Source: Actinoallomurus sp040655075
GTDB taxonomy: Bacteria; Actinomycetota; Actinomycetes; Streptosporangiales; Streptosporangiaceae
Reading direction: 5' to 3'
NCBI RefSeq assembly: GCF_040655075.1
Contig: NZ_JBFAJC010000010.1
Coordinates: 124,001 to 188,000, forward strand
Length of the DNA: 64,000 bases
Shown here: positions 17,697-25,542 of the stretch, piece after piece
Layout: the number at the start of each line of letters is the position of its first letter
Position numbering within the stretch: position 1 is the first letter of the stretch
Notes under the pieces: model-generated
The model's database searches: none
Seen by the model: only the letters and a program-made list of their open reading frames with translations
What the model was told of the DNA's origin: nothing
Position numbers and translations under genes: made by a program

Positions 17697-19733
17697 GTGC
17701 CGCTTCGTCATCGCGTCATAATCGTGCCCCCGAGTTGGGATCGAGAAAGCCTCGTCGATTCCTTGGGCCTACCGAAACTCTTGACGCCGGTAATCGACGC
17801 GCATGCCGCTCTCCGCGGCCCCTACACCGCGGGCGGCGCGATCATCAGGGCGGTTGCTCCCACGGCCCTCGCCATCGCACCGGACCTGGTCGAGCGGCAC
17901 GATCTGGAGATCCGCACCGTCGCACCGGAACTTCGCGCCACGGTTCCAATCGGGCGAGAGACGCTGTTCCATCAGATTCCGGACGCGGAACGCACGCGTG
18001 TCCACTCTCGCCTCCGTACGACGCGGATCGCCCACGGAATCACCGACTTTCTTCAGGAGTACCTCAGGCGGCTGAACACGGAATCCGCCGCTCTCGTCCT
18101 GGAGAACGTCGACCAGGCCGACGCGACGGACCGCGAGCTGATCGCGATACTCCTGCGGCGATTCGACCCGTCGCTACTGTCCCTGCTCCTGTGCACCAGG
18201 ACATCGATCGAAGGCTGGCCGCAGGCCGAGGCCATCGAGGGGAACACCGACGCCACGCCGCTCGACGATTCGGGTGACCTCGCCGCACGCGTTGTGGCCG
18301 CCGACGGCACGTGCGACGCCCCGCGGGCGCTCCAGGCCTACGAACGACTCGAGGCGAGCCAACGAGCGCGGCTGCACGACGCCCGCGCGGACGAACTCCT
18401 CACCGGAGACTGGTCATGGCGCCTCGGCGCCATCCCGTACCACCGCGAACGCGGCACCGACCCCGACGCCGCCGGCACCGCGCTCGCCGCCGCGCAGGAT
18501 CACTGTTTCGCCCTGGGCTTCCACGAGGCATGCGTCGACCTCGGCCGGCGCGGGCGGGCACGAACCGAGCCCGGGGGCGACAACTGGTGGCGGTTCACCC
18601 GGCAGATGGCGCTGTCCCTGGCACTGCTGGGCCAGGGCGACCAGAGCGAGGCGCTCTACGGGGAGGCGTGCGCGGCCTCCGCCGACCCGGCCGTGCACCG
18701 CGTCGCCGCCTATGAGATCGCGATGCTCTACACCCGCCACCACGCCCCGGAACGACACGACTACACGCGGGCGATGGCATCGATCAACGCCGCGATCGCC
18801 ATCGCGTCACTGCTCCCCGACCCGCAGGATCGGGCCTTCTACGAGATCTTCTACCAGAACGGAAAAGCCCTGATCGAACTCCGGCTGGGCAACCCTGCGG
18901 GGGCGCTGCGACGCGTCGACGAGGGCATCCGGCGAATGGACAGCGAGCTGCCGCCGGACCGGCACCTGCTCGATCGATGCACCCTGCTGTCCAATCGGGC
19001 GCGCCTGCTGGCCATGCTCGGCGACACCGCGGAGGCCCTGCACGCGTACGACGCGCTGCTCGCCGTCGACCCCGACTACGCCGAATACCACTTTGACCGC
19101 GCCAATCTGCTGCACGCGGCCGGACAGGACGAAGCGGCGCTGGCCGCGTACGACACCGCGATCCGCCTCGGCCCGCCCTTCCCCGAGATGTACTTCAACC
19201 GCGCCGTCCTCCATCAGGCACGCGATGACGCCCGTAAAGCATTGCGTGATCTAGGCCGGGTCCTCGACCTCGACCCCGGATACGTCGACGCGTATGTGAA
19301 CCGGGCCGGCCTGCGATCCATGATCGGAGACGATGACGGCGCGGCGGACGACATACGGACCGGCCTCTCCGTGGATCCCGGCAACCCGCACCTGATCTGT
19401 GTACGCGGCCAATTGGCGGCCGCCGCGGGTAACGTCGACCAGGCTCAAAGCGACTTCGACACGGCGCTCGCCGCAGAGCCCGGACTCGTCGCGGCACTCG
19501 CCGGCCGGGCAGCGCTGGCCGAGGCGGACGGCAACCCGACAGCCGCGGTACGGGACCTCACGCGCGCCCTGGCGGCCGGCGAAGACGCCGCACTGCTGTA
19601 CAACCGCGCCGTCGCACACCGATCCGCCGGGCAACTCGCCGAGGCACGCGCCGACATCGCCCACGCGCTGACATTGGCCCCGGACGATCCGGACATCGCT
19701 CAGCTCCGGATCGAGCTCGAGTCCTCCGATTGA
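17697..19733 (+). CDS. Tetratricopeptide repeat protein with degenerate STAND-like N-terminus
   Basis: 678 residues. The first 180 resemble the ATPase domain of STAND regulators: ALVLENVDQADATDRELIAI looks like a Walker B region. However, the expected P-loop is replaced by RGPYTAGGAIIRA without a GK(S/T), so nucleotide binding is doubtful. From about 210 to the end come helical repeats, including clear TPRs around 420-670 (EALHAYDALLAVDPDYAEYH; AALAAYDTAIRLGPPFPEMY; DLGRVLDLDPGYVDAYVNRA). No helix-turn-helix or membrane segment. GGAG lies 7 nt before the GTG at 17697. It follows the small peptide gene; a peptide receptor or scaffold role is an inference. Confidence 0.8.
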   Translation: MPLRHRVIIVPPSWDRESLVDSLGLPKLLTPVIDAHAALRGPYTAGGAIIRAVAPTALAIAPDLVERHDLEIRTVAPELRATVPIGRETLFHQIPDAERTRVHSRLRTTRIAHGITDFLQEYLRRLNTESAALVLENVDQADATDRELIAILLRRFDPSLLSLLLCTRTSIEGWPQAEAIEGNTDATPLDDSGDLAARVVAADGTCDAPRALQAYERLEASQRARLHDARADELLTGDWSWRLGAIPYHRERGTDPDAAGTALAAAQDHCFALGFHEACVDLGRRGRARTEPGGDNWWRFTRQMALSLALLGQGDQSEALYGEACAASADPAVHRVAAYEIAMLYTRHHAPERHDYTRAMASINAAIAIASLLPDPQDRAFYEIFYQNGKALIELRLGNPAGALRRVDEGIRRMDSELPPDRHLLDRCTLLSNRARLLAMLGDTAEALHAYDALLAVDPDYAEYHFDRANLLHAAGQDEAALAAYDTAIRLGPPFPEMYFNRAVLHQARDDARKALRDLGRVLDLDPGYVDAYVNRAGLRSMIGDDDGAADDIRTGLSVDPGNPHLICVRGQLAAAAGNVDQAQSDFDTALAAEPGLVAALAGRAALAEADGNPTAAVRDLTRALAAGEDAALLYNRAVAHRSAGQLAEARADIAHALTLAPDDPDIAQLRIELESSD

Positions 19734-19751
19734 AGGCGCCAAGATGATCAG

Positions 19752-20225
19752 ATGACCGACATCGCGATTCGTCCTGCCCGGCCTGAGGATCTCGAGGTTG
19801 TCGCCGAACTGCGTTGGCGGTGGGTGGAAGAGCTCTACGGCACGTCCAGCACCCCACTGGACGAATTCGTCCCCCGCTTCGTGGCCTGGGCGGAAGAGAA
19901 CCGGTCATCCCATCGGTGCCTGGTCATCGCCCGCGGCGACGTGGTCATCGGCATGGCATGGCTGGTGATCGTGCAGCGCGTCCCCCACCCCCGCGCATTC
20001 GAGCGAGCCTCGGGTGACGTGCAATGCGTGTACATGCTGCCGGAAGAGCGCAACGGCGGTCTGGGAGGCCGGCTGATCGACGCGGTCCTGGCACTCGGAC
20101 GCGACCTCGGACTCGAGCGCGTGACCGTCCACTCCAGCGACCAGGCGATCTCGGCCTACTCCCGCCACGGCTTCACATCGTCGCCGCGCCTGCTCCAGGC
20201 GCATGTCAGGCAGAGCGCCGGTTGA
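19752..20225 (+). CDS. GNAT-family N-acetyltransferase
   Basis: 157 residues. IAIRPARPEDLEVVAELRWR opens the fold, VQCVYMLPEERNGGLGGRLI holds the acetyl-CoA loop (R/E-x-x-G-x-G), and AISAYSRHGF closes it. Substrate unknown. It starts 18 nt after the TPR gene. Its stop overlaps the TTG start of the XRE regulator as TTGA, so it is the first gene of a coupled trio. Confidence 0.85.
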   Translation: MTDIAIRPARPEDLEVVAELRWRWVEELYGTSSTPLDEFVPRFVAWAEENRSSHRCLVIARGDVVIGMAWLVIVQRVPHPRAFERASGDVQCVYMLPEERNGGLGGRLIDAVLALGRDLGLERVTVHSSDQAISAYSRHGFTSSPRLLQAHVRQSAG

Positions 20226-20998
20226 CCTCGGGGCGGGGCGGCGGCCCCGCCCGCCGCCACCGCGAACGCATGGGTTGGCACCGCGACGAACTCGCCAACC
20301 GCGTCGCCTGGTCGGTATGGACGATCACGTCAGTCGAGCAGGGCCGCCGCAAGCCCCCGCCGGGCTTCGGCGAGCACGTCGACGCCTTGTTCAACCTCCC
20401 GGGCGTCATGACCGAACTGGCCAAGAGGGCGCAGAAAGATCGCACCCCTTTCGGCGATCGGCTGGAGATCGAACAACGAGCCGGCTCGATCTACGAATAC
20501 GACATGCGCCTCGTTCCCGGGCTGCTCCAGACGGAGGGTTACGCCCGCGCGGTTCACCAGGCTCGTCGTCGCACCCTCTCTTCGGAGGAGATCGAGCGCC
20601 TGGTCGAGCTGCGGATGCAGCGCCAAGAAATCTTCGAACGAGAACATCCGCCGATCCTGCACGCGATCATCGACGAGGCGGTTCTGTGCCGCCGAATCGG
20701 GGACCCAGCCACCGTGCGCGAACAACTCGCCGCGCTGACCGCCCCTCGCCAAAGCGTGACTATCCAGGTCCTCCCACTCTCGGCAGGTGCGCATGAAGCG
20801 ATCGGTGGCCCGTTCACGGTGATGCGCCTGCCTGACGAACCAGACGTCGCCTACTCAGACGGCTGGTCGTACGGCCAGCTCATCGACACCCCTGCAGAGG
20901 TGCTCCGAGCACAGCACGCATTCGAGGAACTCGCCGCGTTAGCGTTGCCGCCGAACCTGTCGGCAGAGATGATCGAGGCATACGCGGAGGAGGCATGA
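20222..20998 (+). CDS. XRE-family regulator with DUF5753
   Basis: 258 residues. A short helix-turn-helix (RRHRERMGWHRDELANRVAW, then TSVEQGRRKPPPGF) is followed by DUF5753, seen at YDMRLVPGLLQTEGYARAVH and SVTIQVLPLSAGAHEAIGGP. The start is uncertain. A TTG at 20222 overlapping the GNAT stop keeps almost the whole helix-turn-helix, whereas the first ATG (20270) would cut it. Such regulators normally pair with DUF397 proteins, as here (ATGA overlap). They are abundant in sporulating actinomycetes and some affect development. Confidence 0.82.
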   Translation: MTSGRGGGPARRHRERMGWHRDELANRVAWSVWTITSVEQGRRKPPPGFGEHVDALFNLPGVMTELAKRAQKDRTPFGDRLEIEQRAGSIYEYDMRLVPGLLQTEGYARAVHQARRRTLSSEEIERLVELRMQRQEIFEREHPPILHAIIDEAVLCRRIGDPATVREQLAALTAPRQSVTIQVLPLSAGAHEAIGGPFTVMRLPDEPDVAYSDGWSYGQLIDTPAEVLRAQHAFEELAALALPPNLSAEMIEAYAEEA

Positions 20999-21156
20999 CA
21001 ACGATGCGAACCTGGCGGAAAAGCAGCTACAGCGCGGATGGCGACTCAAACTGCATCGAAGTAATACTCCAATGGCGTAAGGCGACATACAGCGCTCACG
21101 GCGAGACCGAGTGCGTTGAAGTCTCCGAGTGGTCCAACGAAGCAGAATTGTCGTGA
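20995..21156 (+). CDS. DUF397 protein made of two copies of the N-terminal half-motif
   Basis: 53 residues. It holds two in-frame copies of the DUF397 opening motif: WRKSSYSADGDSNCIEV (about 7-23) and WRKATYSAHGETECVEV (about 27-43). The usual second half (VRDSKDP...WRAF) is absent. The ATG overlaps the DUF5753 stop as ATGA with GGAGGAGG upstream, so it is well placed for translation. DUF397 proteins work with XRE/DUF5753 regulators. Here an internal duplication replaced the C-terminal half, so it may be altered or inactive. Confidence 0.8.
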   Translation: MTTMRTWRKSSYSADGDSNCIEVILQWRKATYSAHGETECVEVSEWSNEAELS

Positions 21157-21309
21157 GTCTCCGCTGGGGGCGGTGCCATCGCTTCCAGCGCGTTCTACTC
21201 AGGCGAGAGTTTTCCCGCCTCACGAGAAGCCCGGGACCGGCGAGATCCTGGCCGTCTGGAGCGGCAGCCGGCCCCGGGCGGCGTGTCGTTTGTCGTAAGG
21301 TGCACGGTT

Positions 21310-21909
21310 ATGTTGCGAGGGCCGAAGGTCGAGGAGAAGTATCCGGTTCCGTTGACGATGCACCAGCTGTGGATCGTGTCGCTGTGCGCTCCGGTCAATA
21401 GAGGGTCCGAGGCGTCGCGGACGACGCTGTATCCGTTCAAGCGGATCGATGACAAGCGCGCTCGGCGGTGGCTGACCGAGAACTGGGAGATCTCCTCGCA
21501 GGGCGACGTGGTCGAGTCGCTGAGCGGCCTGGCCGAGCGCGGCTACCGGGCGCAGATCGCCGAGCGGTTCGGGCTGTCGCCGCTGGCCTGGGATGTGGCG
21601 CTGTACGTGGACGTCGTCCGGAACGCGTTCGCCGCTGGCTACCTGGACGAGGGCGAGGCGTGGCAGTTGCTGTGGAACGTCGTGCGGCCGACCGCGGCGG
21701 CGTACGGGTCGTGGAAGGAGTACGCGGACGACTACCTTCTCGGCCGGATCGTCTGGATGGGCATGCTGCGCGGCACGCCGGACGAGGACTTCCCGGCGCC
21801 GCAGGAGGTGTCGGACAAGCACATCCAGACGCTCCTCGAAGCACCGGACAGCCCGTGGAACACGGTGCCCTGGCCCGCGATCGGCGAGCCCGACCGGCAC
21901 CGTGCTTAG
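21310..21909 (+). CDS. DUF1266 domain protein
   Basis: 199 residues. The family features are WLTENWEISSQGDVVESLSG, EAWQLLWNVVRPTAAAYGSW and EYADDYLLGRIVWMG. It is probably cytoplasmic; the biochemical role of the family is not established. AAGG lies 9 nt before the ATG at 21310; the GTG at 21283 has no site. It stands 45 nt before the AAC(2')-like gene on the same strand. Confidence 0.8.
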   Translation: MLRGPKVEEKYPVPLTMHQLWIVSLCAPVNRGSEASRTTLYPFKRIDDKRARRWLTENWEISSQGDVVESLSGLAERGYRAQIAERFGLSPLAWDVALYVDVVRNAFAAGYLDEGEAWQLLWNVVRPTAAAYGSWKEYADDYLLGRIVWMGMLRGTPDEDFPAPQEVSDKHIQTLLEAPDSPWNTVPWPAIGEPDRHRA

Positions 21910-21954
21910 GGCGGCGGGTTGTCCGCGTCGGGGATCCATGGCGAGGATGGCGCC

Positions 21955-22488
21955 GTGATCGAGATACGTACGGTGCACACCGGGGAACTGGACGCCGCCG
22001 TCCTCAAGACGGTGCGGGCCCTCCTCTACGACGTCTTCGAGGGTGATTTCGACGATCAAGACTGGGATCACGCCCTGGGCGGGATGCACGTCCTGGCGTG
22101 GGAGGACGCCGAGCTGGTCGGGCACGCGGCCCTGGTCCAGCGGCGGGTGCTGCACGGCGGGCGGGCGCTGCGAACCGGCTACGTGGAAGCCGTCGGAGTG
22201 CGCGCCGACCGGCGCCGCCGGGGATACGCCGCCGCCCTGATGGACCCCCTCGAACGGATCCTGCGTGGCGCCTACGAGCTGGGGGCGCTCGGCGCCTCCC
22301 ACGAGGCCGTGTCCTTCTACCGGGCGCGCGGCTGGACGCCGTGGCAGGGACCGACCTCGGTGCTCACGCCGACCGGCGTTGAACGTACCGAGGACGAGGA
22401 CGGCTCCGTCCACGTCCTTCCGCTGGCGGCGCCGCTGGACCTGGCCGGCGAGCTCGTCTGCGATTGGCGGGAGGGAGCCGTCTGGTGA
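21955..22488 (+). CDS. Aminoglycoside 2'-N-acetyltransferase-like GNAT, AAC(2')-I family
   Basis: 177 residues. It follows the AAC(2')-I pattern through most of its length: FEGDFDDQDWDHALGGMHVL, LVGHAALVQRRVLHGGRALR, GYVEAVGVRADRRRRGYAAA (acetyl-CoA loop), GALGASHEAVSFYRARGW and LDLAGELVCDWREG at the end. Chromosomal AAC(2') enzymes acetylate 2'-amino aminoglycosides and may have a cell-wall role. The GTG at 21955 has GAGG 8 nt upstream. Whether it confers resistance is not shown by the sequence. Confidence 0.85.
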   Translation: MIEIRTVHTGELDAAVLKTVRALLYDVFEGDFDDQDWDHALGGMHVLAWEDAELVGHAALVQRRVLHGGRALRTGYVEAVGVRADRRRRGYAAALMDPLERILRGAYELGALGASHEAVSFYRARGWTPWQGPTSVLTPTGVERTEDEDGSVHVLPLAAPLDLAGELVCDWREGAVW

Positions 22489-22506
22489 TCGCCGAGGTGA
22501 ACGGCC

Positions 22507-22962
22507 CTATGCCGTCGTCGCCGTTTCGGGGCGGGCGTCGGTGGTGCGGGCGGTGACCGCGGCACGTGAGCGGCTCACCAGCGAGTCGACGGCCCAGACA
22601 CCGGGGCCGAAGACCGCGATCAGGAGGAACGCCCAGCAGAACATCGCGGCCGGCTCGCCGCCGTTCTGCAGCGGGATGATCCCCTTCTCCACGTGGACGG
22701 TGAAGTAGGCGTACGCCATCGAGCCGGACGCGAGGACCGCGGCGGGACGGGTCAGCAGGCCGATGAGGACGAGGGCGCCGCAGATCAACTGGATGAGGGC
22801 GGCGTACCAACCGGGCCAGGTGCCGACCGCGATGGAGTGACCGTTCCCGTGGCTTCCGCCGAAGACGCCGAACAGCGAGGCCATGCCGTGGAAGACGAAC
22901 AGCAGGCCGACCACGATACGGAACAGGGACAGCACCGGGCCGCCGAGCCGATCTATGTTCAT
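22507..22962 (-). CDS. DoxX-family membrane protein
   Basis: 151 residues with four membrane helices: FRIVVGLLFVFHGMASLFGV, AALIQLICGALVLIGLL, AAVLASGSMAYAYFTVHV and FCWAFLLIAVFGPGVWAVD. DoxX proteins sit in the cytoplasmic membrane and are linked to redox or stress functions. GGAGGG lies 7 nt before the ATG. A candidate promoter and palindrome lie upstream. It converges with the AAC(2') gene. Confidence 0.88.
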   Translation of the reverse strand: MNIDRLGGPVLSLFRIVVGLLFVFHGMASLFGVFGGSHGNGHSIAVGTWPGWYAALIQLICGALVLIGLLTRPAAVLASGSMAYAYFTVHVEKGIIPLQNGGEPAAMFCWAFLLIAVFGPGVWAVDSLVSRSRAAVTARTTDARPETATTA

Positions 22963-22998
22963 GAGAGCACCCTCCGGTTGACGTCCGATCGCGCGGTC

Positions 22999-23027
22999 AG
23001 AATGGGCTCTGACAAGTGAACTGTCAA
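22999..23027 (-). promoter_or_regulatory. doxX promoter overlapping a palindromic operator
   Basis: On the minus strand TTGACA (23022-23027), a 17-nt spacer and CATTCT (22999-23004). The spacer overlaps TGACA-N7-TGTCA (23010-23026). A further TTGACA copy follows near 23045. The overlap suggests repression by an unlinked regulator. Confidence 0.45.
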
Positions 23028-23135
23028 TAAGTCATCACGATTGACAATATTGAGGTCGCGTTGACCAGCGACTCTGTCGGCTGTCAGGTGGCCGATCCTG
23101 AAAGGAGGGTGAACGTGCCGTCTCGCGGACGGATC

Positions 23136-23165
23136 GAGCCCCGGCGGAGCGGACCGCCGGGGCTC
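23136..23165 (-). terminator. Terminator of lysS
   Basis: A perfect 12-bp stem (23136-23147 with 23154-23165) and 6-nt loop, 8 nt beyond the lysS stop on the minus strand. Confidence 0.8.
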
Positions 23166-23172
23166 GCGGAGG

Positions 23173-24660
23173 TCACTCCGGCTTGACGAGCGGGAAGAGG
23201 ATCGTTTCGCGGATGTTCTTGCCGGTGAAGGCCATGATCATCCGGTCGATGCCGATGCCGACGCCGCCCGTGGGGGGCATGGCGTACTCCAGGGCCCGCA
23301 GGAAGTCCTCGTCGAGCTGCATGGCCTCCGGGTCGCCGCCCGCGGCCAGCAGCGACTGCTCGGTCAGCCGGCGGCGCTGCTCGATCGGGTCGATCAGCTC
23401 GGAGTAACCCGTGCCCAGCTCGGTGCCGAAGCCGATCAGGTCCCACTTCTCGGTGAGCAGCGGGTTGTCGCGGTGGGTGCGGGCGAGCGGCGAGGTCTCC
23501 AGGGGGTAGTCGCGCACGAACGTCGGCTGGACGAGGGTGTGCTCGACCAGCGCCTCGAACAGCTCCTGGACGAGCTTGCCCTGCCCCCACTTGGGGTCGA
23601 ACTCCAGGCCGCGCTGCTCGCAGATCTTCCGGACGTCCTCGATCGGCGTCTCGGTGGTGATCTCCTCGCCGACCGCGTCGGACACCGAGCCGTACAGGGT
23701 GACCTGCGGCCACTCGTCGCCCGCGAGGTCGATCTCCTCGCCCTTGTGGACGACGACGGTCGTGCCGAGCGCGGCGACCACCGCGGCCTGGTACAGCTCG
23801 CGGGTGAGGGTGGCGATCGTGTCGTAGTCGCCGTACGCCTCGTACGCCTCGAGCATCGTGAACTCGGGGTTGTGCGTGGAGTCCGCGCCCTCGTTGCGGA
23901 AGTTGCGGTTGATCTCGAAGACCTTCTCGATGCCGCCGACGACGAGCCGCTTGAGGTACAGCTCGATCGCGATCCGCAGGTAGAGGTCCATGTCGTACGC
24001 GTTGATGTGCGTGACGAACGGACGAGCCGTCGCGCCGCCGTGGATCGGCTGCAGCATCGGCGTCTCGACCTCGAGGAACTCGCGGCCGGTGAGGTACTCA
24101 CGGATCGCCCGGACCGTGTCGCTGCGCAGCCGGGCCATCCGCCGCGCGTCGTCGTTGACGATCAGGTCGACGTAGCGGAGGCGTACGCGCTGCTCGGGGT
24201 CGGTCAGGCCGGCGTGCTTCTCCGGGAGCGGGCGCAGCGACTTGGACGTCAGCGCGAACCGGTCGGCCATGATGGACAGCTCGCCGCGCCGCGACGTGAT
24301 GACCTCACCCTCGACGCCGACGTGGTCACCGAGGTCGATGTCGCGCTTCCAGGATTCGAGGGCCTCCTCGCCGACGTTGGCGAGGGAGAGCATGACCTGG
24401 ATGTCGCCGCTGCCGTCGCGGATCGTGGCGAAGCAGAGCTTGCCGGTGTTGCGGGCCAGGATGACGCGGCCGGTGACGCCGACCTTCTCCCCGGTCGACG
24501 CGCCCGGCTCGAGGTCGGGGTATTTCGCGCGGACCTCCGCGATCGTCGCGGTGCGCGGGAACCCGAGGGGGTAGGGGTCCACGCCGTTCGCGCGCAACCG
24601 GTCCACCTTCTCGCGGCGGACCCGCATCTGCTCCGGAAGATCGTCGTACGACTCGCTCAC
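23173..24660 (-). CDS. lysS: Lysine--tRNA ligase, class II
   Basis: 495 residues. OB-fold anticodon domain at about 60-150 (VTGRVILARNTGKLCFATIR). Class II motif 2 region is FEINRNFRNEGADSTHNPEF and motif 3 is GGVGIGIDRMIM. It charges tRNA-Lys. The GTG at 24660 has no ribosome site, but TAGCCT lies 8 nt upstream, so the message is probably leaderless. It is separated from coaX by a terminator, so it has its own promoter. Its place after coaX matches other actinobacteria, but the usual lsr2-clpC neighbours are displaced by 20 kb. Confidence 0.96.
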   Translation of the reverse strand: MSESYDDLPEQMRVRREKVDRLRANGVDPYPLGFPRTATIAEVRAKYPDLEPGASTGEKVGVTGRVILARNTGKLCFATIRDGSGDIQVMLSLANVGEEALESWKRDIDLGDHVGVEGEVITSRRGELSIMADRFALTSKSLRPLPEKHAGLTDPEQRVRLRYVDLIVNDDARRMARLRSDTVRAIREYLTGREFLEVETPMLQPIHGGATARPFVTHINAYDMDLYLRIAIELYLKRLVVGGIEKVFEINRNFRNEGADSTHNPEFTMLEAYEAYGDYDTIATLTRELYQAAVVAALGTTVVVHKGEEIDLAGDEWPQVTLYGSVSDAVGEEITTETPIEDVRKICEQRGLEFDPKWGQGKLVQELFEALVEHTLVQPTFVRDYPLETSPLARTHRDNPLLTEKWDLIGFGTELGTGYSELIDPIEQRRRLTEQSLLAAGGDPEAMQLDEDFLRALEYAMPPTGGVGIGIDRMIMAFTGKNIRETILFPLVKPE

Positions 24661-24728
24661 GGCTAAGAAGGCTACCGGTCCGGCGCACCCACCTCGGCCG
24701 CCGGACCGGCCTCCGGCGCATCCATCTC

Positions 24729-24765
24729 GGCGTCTCCGCCGGACCGGCGCTCAGGCGGAGACGCC
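24729..24765 (-). terminator. Terminator overlapping the coaX 3' end
   Basis: A perfect 12-bp stem (24729-24740 with 24754-24765) with a 13-nt loop. One arm lies in the last coaX codons and the loop contains the stop. The 24671-24750 stretch also holds two diverged copies of a roughly 38-nt GC-rich unit. Confidence 0.65.
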
Positions 24766-25542
24766 GATGTTGCGCTCGTAGACCAGGCGCAGGCCGATGA
24801 GCGTGAGCCACGGCTCGTACACGTCGATGCTGCGGGCCTCGTCGAGGACGAGCGGGGCCAGACCGCCCGTCGCGACGACGGTCACCTGCTCCGGGTCGTC
24901 GGCCAGTTCCTCCGACATGCGGCGCACCACGCCGTCGACCTGGCCGGCGAAGCCGTAGATGATGCCCGACTGCAGCGCCTCGACCGTGCTCTTTCCGATG
25001 ACGCTGCGGGGGCGTACGAGCTCCACCTTGTGCAGTTGTGCGCCGCGGGCGGACAGCGCGTCCACGGAGATCTCGATGCCGGGGGCGATGGCGCCGCCGA
25101 TGTACTCGCCCTTGGCCGAGACGGCGTCGAACGTCGTCGCGGTGCCGAAGTCGACGACGATCGCGGGGCCGCCGTGCAGGTGGTTCGCGGCCAGCGCGTT
25201 GATGATCCGGTCGGAGCCGACCTCTTTGGGGTTGTCCATGCGGATCGGCACGCCGGTCTTGACGCCGGGCTCGACGATGACGGCGGTGACGTCGCCGTAG
25301 TAGCGACGGCACATCTCCCGCATCTCGTGCAGGACGGAGGGGACCGTGGAGCACAGGGCGATGCCGCTGATGTCGGTCTCGGCCAGCAGCGGGCTCTGCG
25401 CGACGAGGCCCTGCAGGACGACGGCGATCTCGTCGGCGGTGCGCCGCGAATCGGTGTTGATCCGCCAGTGCTCGATGACCTCCTCCCCTTCGAAGAGGCC
25501 CAGCACCGTGTGGGTGTTGCCGACGTCGATCGTGAGCAGCAT
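24751..25542 (-). CDS. coaX: Type III pantothenate kinase
   Basis: 263 residues. ASKHA-fold motifs: DVGNTHTVLGLFEG (phosphate 1), PKEVGSDRIINALAA (pantothenate site), VVDFGTATTFD (phosphate 2) and VVATGGLAPL. It makes 4'-phosphopantothenate, the first step to CoA, in the cytoplasm. The ATG overlaps the nadC stop as ATGA. It is the last gene of the nadB-nadC-coaX operon. Confidence 0.96.
   Translation of the reverse strand: MLLTIDVGNTHTVLGLFEGEEVIEHWRINTDSRRTADEIAVVLQGLVAQSPLLAETDISGIALCSTVPSVLHEMREMCRRYYGDVTAVIVEPGVKTGVPIRMDNPKEVGSDRIINALAANHLHGGPAIVVDFGTATTFDAVSAKGEYIGGAIAPGIEISVDALSARGAQLHKVELVRPRSVIGKSTVEALQSGIIYGFAGQVDGVVRRMSEELADDPEQVTVVATGGLAPLVLDEARSIDVYEPWLTLIGLRLVYERNIGVSA

Noticed and set aside
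23115..23186. Tiny plus-strand frame after a perfect AAGGAGG site near the end of lysS.
   Set aside because: It runs through the lysS terminator stem and into the lysS 3' end; about 22 codons with no peptide-like features.
24671..24750. Two diverged GC-rich repeats after coaX taken as a possible gene-end duplication.
   Set aside because: Copies are short and degenerate and do not re-create the coaX end; better explained as terminator-region sequence.
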